From contig JALLAP010000864.1 in NCBI GenBank assembly GCA_036939355.1, positions 1-14,037 of the forward strand: a stretch of 14,037 nt of DNA, in the 5' to 3' direction. Source of the DNA: Thalassiosira profunda (Eukaryota; Bacillariophyta; Thalassiosirophyceae; Thalassiosirales; Thalassiosiraceae). The translations under genes and the position numbers were made by a program. Below are positions 1 through 6,431 of the stretch, piece after piece. Each line of letters opens with the position of its first letter. The first letter of the stretch is position 1. The notes under the pieces were generated by a model, which was given only the letters and a program-made list of their open reading frames with translations, made no database searches and had not been told where the DNA came from.

Positions 1-2
1 TC

Positions 3-497
3 CAGGTCAACGAGTACCATCGGCGCCAGAGGACGGAATCCAAATGCAGATACGCAATGAACCTGATCGCGGCCATTTCCAACATCCTGGCCTATGGAGG
101 ATTCGTCCTTCTGGCGTTGTTCGATCTAGACGGGCCCGGGAACGCTCTACTCATTCATGAAATTGGATCGTATGTCTACTTCATATTGAGTGGTGCCTAT
201 GGAGTTCTCCACGCGATTCTGTTGTGCAAGCAAGTGAAATACCCGATGCTCTGCAAAGTGGTATTCACTGTCCTTCCAATTACCACTATCGGGTGCACGG
301 TCATATACATCATCAAGCAAGATAAACTGTTCGTGTTCGAGTGGATATCGGTGGCGCTGGCAGCAATCAACGTGGGGCTCATTTCCATTCTCTTTCTAGT
401 GGATCCAGTGGACGACGAGCTGAGGGATTTCTTTTGCTGCCGTCGTGCCAGCAGGGATGCGAACATTGGCCCTTCCAAAGCGCCGAGGCTGACGTAA
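3..497 (+). CDS. Multi-pass membrane protein, C-terminal part; possibly Frag1/DRAM/Sfk1 family (partial at left edge)
   Basis: The reading frame is open from the left edge, so the ATG at 57 is probably internal and the first residues or exons lie outside the window. The visible 164 residues contain four strongly hydrophobic segments, roughly residues 20-42, 50-74, 85-105 and 112-133. They are followed by a short cytosolic-looking tail with a CC pair (DFFCCRR) and the stop TAA at 495-497. The order of features recalls the C-terminal half of Frag1/DRAM/Sfk1 proteins, which are six-helix membrane proteins of the plasma membrane, Golgi or lysosome: a hydrophobic helix, an H-x-x-G-x-x-x-Y/F helix, a third helix, then an E-W helix ending in a D-F pair. 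That family match is by eye and tentative. A generic membrane protein is the alternative. The next gene is convergent, its stop only 49 bp away. Confidence 0.55.
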   Translation, partial: QVNEYHRRQRTESKCRYAMNLIAAISNILAYGGFVLLALFDLDGPGNALLIHEIGSYVYFILSGAYGVLHAILLCKQVKYPMLCKVVFTVLPITTIGCTVIYIIKQDKLFVFEWISVALAAINVGLISILFLVDPVDDELRDFFCCRRASRDANIGPSKAPRLT

Positions 498-545
498 TGC
501 ACTTTGTTTTGTACCAATAGGGTCGATTCGTTGTAGACCTCGTTG

Positions 546-1439
546 CTATATTGCCTTGACACCCAGCAACCTTCGGAACTCTTCAACGAGAGGCATTTGG
601 AGTACCATGATCAAGCCCTGTCCTGCACAAGCCGGTGCCCAGCCACGGTACAGCCAAAACGGTCCGTTTCGTCGTATTATTTCCGCAACGTCTCCCCAGC
701 CACGCCCCAGCATCATTTGGCTTTTTATTGTGTCAACTGGCATCACCACAATTTGGGCAACGATGCCACTGAGTAATCCACAAGCAAAGTGCAGCGCCGG
801 TCCTTCCTCCCAACCGCCCATTCTCTTGAGTATATCATAGCTCGACAATTGCGCGCCATTCAGCAAACTGGCTCTCGCAACAGTAACTGAAGCACCCCGA
901 TACAATCCTTTTCGTAATCCCTCCTCTTTGTAGATTGTGAGCAAGGCCGACACCATGCCTGTATATCTCACCGGCTTCCCTCTTCTAAGCCCAGTCACGT
1001 ACTTTCCGTTTTGCATCACGCCCGAATCGGCCTGCATCCGCGTTCGCACCACGTCCAGCGGGCACGAGAGCATCGATCCGATCCCCCCGCACAGCATGCC
1101 GCTGATCATGCGATGCACCAACGTCGGATCGCCGCTGCCACCGCCGAGCCTGTCCCGTATCGACGAATACAGCCCCACTCGGTACGCGCCGTAGAGCATG
1201 CTGCGCGTCAAACTGGCGGAAAGGCCCGGCGTCAGGAGGCCCCTCACCACCCCCTCCTCTTGGGCGACCTGCAGCATGACGCCGCGCATCGTCGGAGTGT
1301 GATATATGGGCGCGGCGCCGCATCGCCGGTGGGTGTTGTGCAATTGCAATTTTACTTTGGTCGTCTCGAAGCAATTGAGGAGGCCATTGGCACACGCGCA
1401 GCCCGGGCCTGCAGCTGCAAACTCTTTGAGGAGACTCAT
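546..1439 (-). CDS. Mitochondrial carrier family (SLC25) protein
   Basis: The 297-residue length is the normal size for a single six-helix mitochondrial carrier, which exchanges small metabolites across the inner mitochondrial membrane. Three carrier repeats are visible, at about residues 1-100, 105-205 and 210-297. Repeats 2 and 3 carry the full Px[DE]xx[KR] signature (P127-L-D-V-V-R132 and P234-V-D-T-I-K239). In repeat 1 the proline is replaced by cysteine (C23-F-E-T-T-K28). Each repeat also has the downstream aromatic/glycine motif (EEG near 61 and 172; LYRG near 179 and again near the C-terminus). The R-x-x-x-Y-x-x-x-R-x-G-L-Y stretch at 79-91 resembles the SLC25A34/35, UCP and dicarboxylate group, but the substrate cannot be assigned from sequence alone. 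The start is the ATG complementary to CAT at 1437-1439; the stop is at 546-548. No intron is needed. Confidence 0.9.
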   Translation of the reverse strand: MSLLKEFAAAGPGCACANGLLNCFETTKVKLQLHNTHRRCGAAPIYHTPTMRGVMLQVAQEEGVVRGLLTPGLSASLTRSMLYGAYRVGLYSSIRDRLGGGSGDPTLVHRMISGMLCGGIGSMLSCPLDVVRTRMQADSGVMQNGKYVTGLRRGKPVRYTGMVSALLTIYKEEGLRKGLYRGASVTVARASLLNGAQLSSYDILKRMGGWEEGPALHFACGLLSGIVAQIVVMPVDTIKSQMMLGRGWGDVAEIIRRNGPFWLYRGWAPACAGQGLIMVLQMPLVEEFRRLLGVKAI

Positions 1440-2063
1440 TGTAGGAGGTGCCTCTCGCTTTCAGTGTGCAGCAGGATACCTTGCTTCCCTTTCCGCCAGT
1501 CGCCCGTAGACCCACTTCGCCACTGTCCAGCTACCGCGCTCTGATCCTTCCAATCGAAATGGCGGCGGTGGACTAGAGAGAGGGGTGGGAGGGTGGAGGG
1601 TGGATGGAGCGAGCGAGGAGTGTTGTTCTTCACGCTTGCTTTTTGTTTTGGTGGCTGACGTCCATTCGTGAAAGTAAGACGGGCGAGTCGAACCAAAAGG
1701 AGTCGCGTTTACACTGGAAAGAGGTGTGGATGATACGAATTGAACCAGGCTCAGGCGCTCACAAGGGACGGAGCGTATCTCGTCTACGCACACCATCGCT
1801 GGAGAAGCTGGAGAATAGCAGTGGAGGATAGAGTAAAGTAAGAGCTTATTGCAATTTTCTCTTAGATCAAGAGTCCGGGACTATCAAGGAGCTCTTGGCC
1901 CTTGGCCCAATAACTTCTTGCCTCTCCTCCCCCACTGAGCTGAATCTAAACGACACTGCATCGTTAACTCGTCACTAATACTCTTATTCACTCTCAATCT
2001 TAGGAGTCTGTGCATCCCCCAAAACTTGTGCACATCTTGTGCACCAACCCATACAAAAATCCC
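1440..2063. other. Intergenic region: carrier promoter and DUF6824 gene 3' flank
   Basis: This 624-bp gap lies between two minus-strand genes, so it should hold the 3' UTR of the DUF6824 gene on the right and the promoter and 5' UTR of the carrier on the left. No open frame in it looks coding. The notable element is a G-rich run at 1582-1600. A CCAAT box lies on the plus strand near 1905. No tRNA or other RNA gene was recognised. Confidence 0.5.
1582..1600 (+). other. Predicted G-quadruplex motif upstream of the carrier gene
   Basis: Four guanine tracts of three or more bases (1582-1585, 1587-1589, 1591-1593, 1598-1600) are separated by loops of 1, 1 and 4 nt. This satisfies the usual G3+N1-7 rule with short loops, which favour stable folding. 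The motif is 143-161 bp upstream of the carrier ATG and lies on the strand opposite the carrier mRNA, so it would act in DNA rather than in the transcript. Formation and function are not shown. Confidence 0.4.
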
Positions 2064-3062
2064 TTACGCGGCCTTGGACGTGAACGTCCGCCGGACGCTC
2101 GCCTTCCGGGCCGGCCGGACGGCCTTCATACTTCCCGTCTCCGCCATGAGGGCTTCGAGGGTGATCCCCACGGCCCTCTCTCTCCCGACGTCGTACCACA
2201 ATCCGGTGTGGATATCCAAACTCAGGAACCGGCCCTGCGGGACCCCGCCCGTCACGGAGTCTACAATCTTGACGGCAATTCCGCGCCGTTCGGCATCGGA
2301 GAAGGCCTTGGCGAACGATTCCTTGTGGAGGTCGATCCACACCTTGTACCGTTGGTTACCCACAAGGCTCGAGGTGGTCTTGCCTTTTCCGCACACGACG
2401 TCGTTGTACGTCACGGTGAGGTCTTCAGGGTGTGCCCGGAGGACGATGCCGTCGCTGGTGCGGGGCCTGGCCTCCTTCTTGGGCCTGGGGGGCTGGTGCG
2501 TCACGCTGAGAGTGGTGGGTAGGGTGGGAATCGCGCCCGGCTGGCTTCCATGGCTTCCACCGGAGGTGTCGCGGGTGTACCCCGCGACGGGGCTCCGGAA
2601 CTGGCGGAAATTCGCCGCCCGCCTCTGCGATTGCAATACCTCGGGCGCAACGCCGAGCTGATAGGCGCCGAGGCCGGCCTCGAACGTGCGCTTCCGGTGG
2701 AGCCGGGCCATGTGGGAGGCCGCCGCGGCGGTGGCGCCGCCGGCGGGCGTGCGGGCCGCGGAACGCTCGAAGGATTGGCGGACGGCCGCGGCCTGGGCGG
2801 CGATCTGGCGCGCGATGTCGTCGCGGGCGACAAGTTGGGCGGCGGTGAGCTGAGGCGGCGGCTGGTCGTGAACCGCGGGGACTCCTGTGGCGGCTTCCAT
2901 CATGGCGTTGAGGAGGGCGACGCCGTTCTGCTCGTGGAGGGCGACGTTGGGCTGGAAGGGGCGGGCTTGGTCCGGCGCGAGGCTGTGATGTTGCTGCGGA
3001 TGCTGCGGATAATGAGCGTGCTGCGGTGCGGCCGGCGGTTGCGGCCAGGAATGTGAACTCAT
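2064..3062 (-). CDS. DUF6824-domain protein with disordered N-terminus
   Basis: The protein has 332 residues if it starts at the ATG at 3062. The frame stays open upstream to a non-ATG codon at 3194, and another in-frame ATG at 3155 would add 31 residues. I prefer 3062 because the added stretch has no recognisable feature. Residues 1-210 are low complexity, rich in P, Q, H and A. Residues about 215-310 form the one folded-looking block: a D-V-V-C-G-K-G-K turn, a G-N-Q-R-Y-K-x-W helix, a second charged helix, then G-G-R-F-L-S-L-D and W-Y-D-V-G. This order (N-D-V-x-x-G-[RK]-G, G-N-x-x-[FY], G-R-F-L, W-x-x-[VI]) is that of DUF6824, a domain greatly expanded in diatoms and of unknown function. 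The C-terminus is basic. It may be a nuclear protein, but that is inference. It is divergent from the ankyrin gene. Confidence 0.8.
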   Translation of the reverse strand: MSSHSWPQPPAAPQHAHYPQHPQQHHSLAPDQARPFQPNVALHEQNGVALLNAMMEAATGVPAVHDQPPPQLTAAQLVARDDIARQIAAQAAAVRQSFERSAARTPAGGATAAAASHMARLHRKRTFEAGLGAYQLGVAPEVLQSQRRAANFRQFRSPVAGYTRDTSGGSHGSQPGAIPTLPTTLSVTHQPPRPKKEARPRTSDGIVLRAHPEDLTVTYNDVVCGKGKTTSSLVGNQRYKVWIDLHKESFAKAFSDAERRGIAVKIVDSVTGGVPQGRFLSLDIHTGLWYDVGRERAVGITLEALMAETGSMKAVRPARKASVRRTFTSKAA

Positions 3063-3836
3063 ATGTGCCGGGATGTTCGTCGATCTCCGTCGATGTCGCG
3101 CGGCGAGTTCCGGAGCGTTCACCCGCGAATCGAAAGGCGATTCAGCATGCAGCATGCGCCGAAGTGAGAGCGTGCACAACAGTTGAACCGCCACGGCGAT
3201 GCGAGCCTTGAGTCAGACTGGCGTGTGTGGCGAGAGAGATGGCTATCCAACACCGCAGGCGCCCCTGCAGTTTGCCTCGCGTCTTTGAAGGGGACTCGTC
3301 CTTCGGTTCACGTGCAACAATCACACGATCCCGAGATTTGCAAGGGAAAATGACTGCATGCAATTTTCAAGGGTCTTCGTATCATTGCGAATGTTCCAAT
3401 GTGTTCTCGCGGAGAATCTTGCTTATGTGGTGACGATTTCATGACGCGCATCTTACTTATTTCTCCGTCGGGGGCATGTCAACTTTGGAGATGTCGTGTC
3501 GCTTCCTACACAGGGGTGCCGCATCCATTATTACTTAACGAATAGCAAGAAAGAACCGAAGATACAGGTCTCATTCTGAGCGAGCAAACCGGCGCGAGCA
3601 GTATCAATGTCGGCCTAATGTCGTACCTTTTTATCACCGGCACTAAACTTCAACCTGACGAAGGGCCCGAATCCTGCACAGGCCAGGAGTTCGGCTTCAC
3701 GTGACATCTCAAGACGCTCAACAAGACGACGGGCGGGTCTTGGCTCTTCTTGGTTGCCGCCGCCGCCCCCGCCCTCCACAACACAGGCAACCATTATTGC
3801 AACAGCACCACAAGATACAACACCGCCATTTAAATC
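3063..3836. promoter_or_regulatory. Divergent intergenic region between the DUF6824 and ankyrin genes
   Basis: This 774-bp region separates two head-to-head genes and should contain both promoters. Two CACGTG (G-box/E-box) cores occur, at 3309-3314 and within the perfect palindrome TCACGTGA at 3697-3704. The second is 133 bp before the ankyrin ATG. A C-rich pyrimidine run (about 3755-3780) lies in the presumed ankyrin leader. A TTTAAAT stretch immediately precedes that ATG. Open frames here are short and start at non-ATG codons, and no RNA gene was recognised. Confidence 0.4.
3697..3704. promoter_or_regulatory. Palindromic G-box/E-box (TCACGTGA)
   Basis: The perfect 8-bp palindrome TCACGTGA is the classic bHLH/bZIP binding core. 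It lies 133 bp upstream of the ankyrin gene ATG, with a second CACGTG at 3309-3314 in the same divergent spacer. Any regulatory role is inference, and a single 6-bp core is expected by chance every few kilobases. Confidence 0.25.
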
Positions 3837-4568
3837 ATGCACTTCCACCTCCACGTCTCCCGCGGCCGGAAGAAGCTCAACCTCTACCTCTTCGAGGAGG
3901 ACTGGCAGTCGGCCGTCACCGAGCTCGACTGCCACCCCCACGAGGCGAAGGTGTGGACGACCCGCCCCGGTTTCTTCGATGGCGATCACGAGAGCCATTT
4001 ATTGCCCATCCACGTGGCCGCGTCCCTCCACGCGCCGCTCGACGTCGTCCGCGCGATCGTCGAGGCGTACCCGGAGGGGCTGGAGAAGAAGGAGAGCTCG
4101 TTCAAGCGGCTGCCCATCCATGTGGCGTGCCAATTTGCGGCGCCGGTGGAGGTGATCGAATACATGGCCCAAGAGTTTGTGGCGGGGACGCTCGAGCCGG
4201 ACAGTCTGGGCCGGCTGCCAATACATTACGCGTGTTCGAATGGGGCGCCGATTGGTGTGGTCAGAGCGTTACTGCGGGCCAACCCTGCCTCGATGTTGTA
4301 CGAAGATTACAATGGGTGGTTACCGCTGCACGTGGCCGTGCACTTTGGGGCCAGCACGGAGGTGATTGAGGAAATGATACGCGCCAGTCCCGGGGCAGTT
4401 GCAATGAAGACGAGAAAGAAGAGCACGGCGCTGAGCCTGGCAAAGAAGGTTCAGACGAAGAATCGGGAGGAAGTAATTGCGTTGCTGACGGAAGCCGAGG
4501 GCGTGCAAAACGACGTCGCGAGAACGCCTTTGTTTGTGCCCAGGCAAAGGGCGTCCAAGGCGGCATGA
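3837..4568 (+). CDS. Small ankyrin-repeat protein
   Basis: The protein has 243 residues, with an ATG at 3837 and a TGA at 4566-4568. After an N-terminal segment of about 55 residues come four clear repeats of 35-36 residues starting at L56, L92, L127 and L162, each opening L-P-[IL]-H-x-A and containing the V[IV] helix core. A fifth partial repeat begins at T197 (TALSLAKK). The usual T-P-L-H opening of animal ankyrin repeats is replaced by L-P-I-H, the form common in large diatom and oomycete ankyrin families. Ankyrin repeats bind other proteins; no enzymatic domain is present and the partner is unknown. The tail is basic (RQRASKAA). There is no signal peptide or membrane segment. It is convergent with RAD52, 197 bp away. 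Confidence 0.88.
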   Translation: MHFHLHVSRGRKKLNLYLFEEDWQSAVTELDCHPHEAKVWTTRPGFFDGDHESHLLPIHVAASLHAPLDVVRAIVEAYPEGLEKKESSFKRLPIHVACQFAAPVEVIEYMAQEFVAGTLEPDSLGRLPIHYACSNGAPIGVVRALLRANPASMLYEDYNGWLPLHVAVHFGASTEVIEEMIRASPGAVAMKTRKKSTALSLAKKVQTKNREEVIALLTEAEGVQNDVARTPLFVPRQRASKAA

Positions 4569-4765
4569 ATTCTCTATTGCGCACGTGGATGATGGTCTAC
4601 TCTGTTGCAATATCGTCAAGGTTGCAATGTGATCTAATTGCAAGATGTCAGCTAGGGGCTAAAGAGGAAGATGCTCAAAACAACAGAATACTGAACAATG
4701 AATCAAGTCTAATACCATCGTTCAACCCTTGCGCATGCATATGATTCTAAAAGACCTCGCCCCTC

Positions 4766-6194
4766 TCATACCGACGTTCTGCCGCCGCTGTTGTTGTAGG
4801 GATTTGCTTTCTGTCTGTAGGGGCTTGCTTTCTGCCTCTTTGCAGCGTCGCTCATATTATTGCCGTTCGCATATCCGGCAGTGTTGCCGTTGGTGCTTCC
4901 ATGGCTCACAACGCTGCTGCTTCCATCAAAGCTCCTCTTGTTGTTAACTGACGAGTTGTTTCCCGCATGGTACTGAGCAGCTGCGGGGTTGAACATGGGC
5001 CGGGGCGGCGGGGCCATCGGATTGGGAGGCTGGGGCGCGTGCGAAAAGTTCGTGGGCTGTTGCAGACTGTTGTTGTTTGAAGGAGGTGGGTTGCCGCTAT
5101 GTACGCCGAGGCTGCCACTGCTGCCGAGGCTGTGCCCACCGCTGCTGCCGGGTCTGGTTCCAATTGTGTGGACAGGGTGAGTCTGCACCATGCCGCGATG
5201 GCCATGCGAAGAAGCAATGGGCGATGGCATCACAGCAGATGCCGACGAAGCCGTCTGCTGGCCCTGAACAGGGCAGTTGGGCAACTGCCGACTGTTGGAA
5301 GCGTAGCTCGCCGCTGTTGTTCCGTTGTTGTGGTGATGGTTCTCCTTTTGTACCCTGTTCTGCACAGTGTTGTTCGTGGCAGAGGCAGAAGTAGATGCAA
5401 CCGTTGCGACAGTCGTCGTCCTGACTTTGCCCTCCGGAGACTGCAACTGGTGATTGGCGCGCAGGACGGCCTGGTCTCCGAACAGATTGAGAGCATCCTT
5501 CCTTTCCAAATCAATGAGCGCGTCGCGGTTCGTCCGCGGCGCCGTCCGTATCCCCGCCCCCTTCACATACAATGCATTGCCGAGGCGTTCGCCAAAGTGC
5601 CTTGCCGCCCGCTTCATGGCGTCGGTGACCGCCGACTTCATCGCCTTCTCGTGCGCTTTGAGCTTGTTGGGATCGATCCCCTCCCCGGAGCCGCAGTCCT
5701 CGTGGCACACCCCGTTGAGGAGCGTGACGCGGACGGAGGTGAGGTACCCGACGTTCCACCGCCCGCGCTCGTCTTTCTCGCAGAGGACCTTGTCTTTTGC
5801 GGTGATTTGGGAGCTCCATCCTCCGTGGCCGAAGATGGCATTGAGGGTGCTGTTTGCAATGTTGCATGTGCATAAGATGTGTGCAAAAACCAACGGGTAT
5901 GTTCATATGCATATTTGCTGCAATCATCACTCACCGGATCACCCCGTCGCCGCTCACATACGTGAACTTCTTCCCGCCGTATCCCACCCGCTCCTTGCAG
6001 TCGGCCTTGAGGGGGTGGGTCGCCAGGAACTGTGATTTGTAAACCATCCGTCCGGATGCGTCTCGCATTTCAGTTCCATCATAGTTGCGCATCGGCTGGT
6101 TGGTTTCGTCGGTCATGGCGCCACCCGCCACCGCCGAGGATAGGGAGGGGGGCTGCGCGGACGCCGCGGTTGGGCTGTGGAGGGGGGCGCTCAT
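4766..6194 (-). CDS. RAD52: RAD52 recombination mediator / annealing protein (two exons)
   Basis: Splicing 6194..5935 to 5849..4766 gives 447 residues. The intron at 5850-5934 (85 nt, GTGAGT...CAG) splits codon R87 and restores the Rad52/Rad22 core: K-E-R-x-G-x-G-G-K-K-F-x-Y-V at 67-80, S-G-D-x-V-I at 81-86, L-N-A-I-F-G-x-x-G-W at 89-98, H-E-D-x-G at 136-140, and A-V-T-D-x-x-K-R-A-x-R-x-F-G at 160-173. The K166, R167 and R170 basic triad corresponds by eye to the DNA-binding K152/R153/R156 of human RAD52. The family forms rings that anneal single strands and help load RAD51 during homologous recombination in the nucleus. From about residue 200 the protein is low complexity (S, N, Q, H, P) and ends with a KRQK-type basic cluster and a duplicated heptad. 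It is divergent from the PDZ gene. The ATG at 6194 is the first available in frame. Confidence 0.93.
5850..5934 (-). other. RAD52 spliceosomal intron
   Basis: The intron is 85 nt. The donor is G|GTGAGTGA at 5934 and the acceptor AAACAG| at 5850. Unspliced reading hits a TGA right after R87. Removal joins CG to C as an arginine codon and gives the uninterrupted family sequence ...GDGVIR-TLNAIFG.... The intron is more AT-rich than the flanking exons, as expected for diatom introns. Confidence 0.9.
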
Positions 6195-6210
6195 GGTCGG
6201 CGAGCGGAAA

Positions 6211-6218
6211 TTTGGCGC
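6211..6218 (+). promoter_or_regulatory. E2F-like site TTTGGCGC upstream of RAD52
   Basis: TTTGGCGC matches the E2F/DP consensus TTTSSCGC exactly. It is 17-24 bp upstream of the RAD52 ATG. E2F control of S-phase and repair genes is established in plants and animals; its action here is inference. One 8-bp match in GC-rich DNA can occur by chance. Confidence 0.35.
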
Positions 6219-6388
6219 AGGAAACTGATTTTTTGCCTCCCTCCTTCACTTCGTCTCCCCCTCCAAAGCAAGCACAAAAGTAAGTGAGAAGAGAAGCCAA
6301 AGCCACTTCTTGAGCTTGAGCAAGGCGGCGTTCCTCGCCGCAACTGACGGCGACGACCCGCGTGGAATGGAGCGCTAGCGTAACATCT

Positions 6389-6427
6389 ATGGGTGTCGGT
6401 GGAGCCGGAGGCGGGCGCGCTAAATAG
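6389..6427 (+). other. Upstream ORF (12 codons) ahead of the PDZ-like gene
   Basis: ATG at 6389 opens a frame encoding MGVGGAGGGRAK and stops at TAG 6425-6427, four bases before the main ATG at 6432 and in a different frame. An even shorter one (M-E-R-stop) lies at 6367-6378. If the transcript starts upstream, ribosomes must reinitiate or leak past these. No transcript start is known from the sequence. Confidence 0.4.
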
Positions 6428-6431
6428 ATCA

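Larger units (their letters stand above)
6195..6431. promoter_or_regulatory. Short divergent promoter between RAD52 and the PDZ-like gene
   Basis: Only 237 bp separate the two opposing start codons, so both promoters and 5' leaders must overlap here or lie within the neighbouring gene. It contains an E2F-like TTTGGCGC at 6211-6218 next to the RAD52 start, and two upstream ATGs (6367 and 6389) before the PDZ-like gene. No TATA box is obvious. Confidence 0.55.

Noticed and set aside
985..1544. 176- and 177-codon frames overlapping the mitochondrial carrier on both strands
   Set aside because: Low-complexity shadows of the carrier gene; the carrier frame has three repeats and signature motifs.
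3063..3194. Extended N-terminus of the DUF6824 protein (44 extra residues)
   Set aside because: The frame begins at a GTG, which is not a credible start in a nuclear gene. The in-frame ATG at 3155 remains possible but adds a stretch with no recognisable feature.
3640..3700. Sequence resembling a tRNA B box (GGCCCGAATCC near 3664)
   Set aside because: No matching A box, acceptor stem or anticodon arm could be folded around it.
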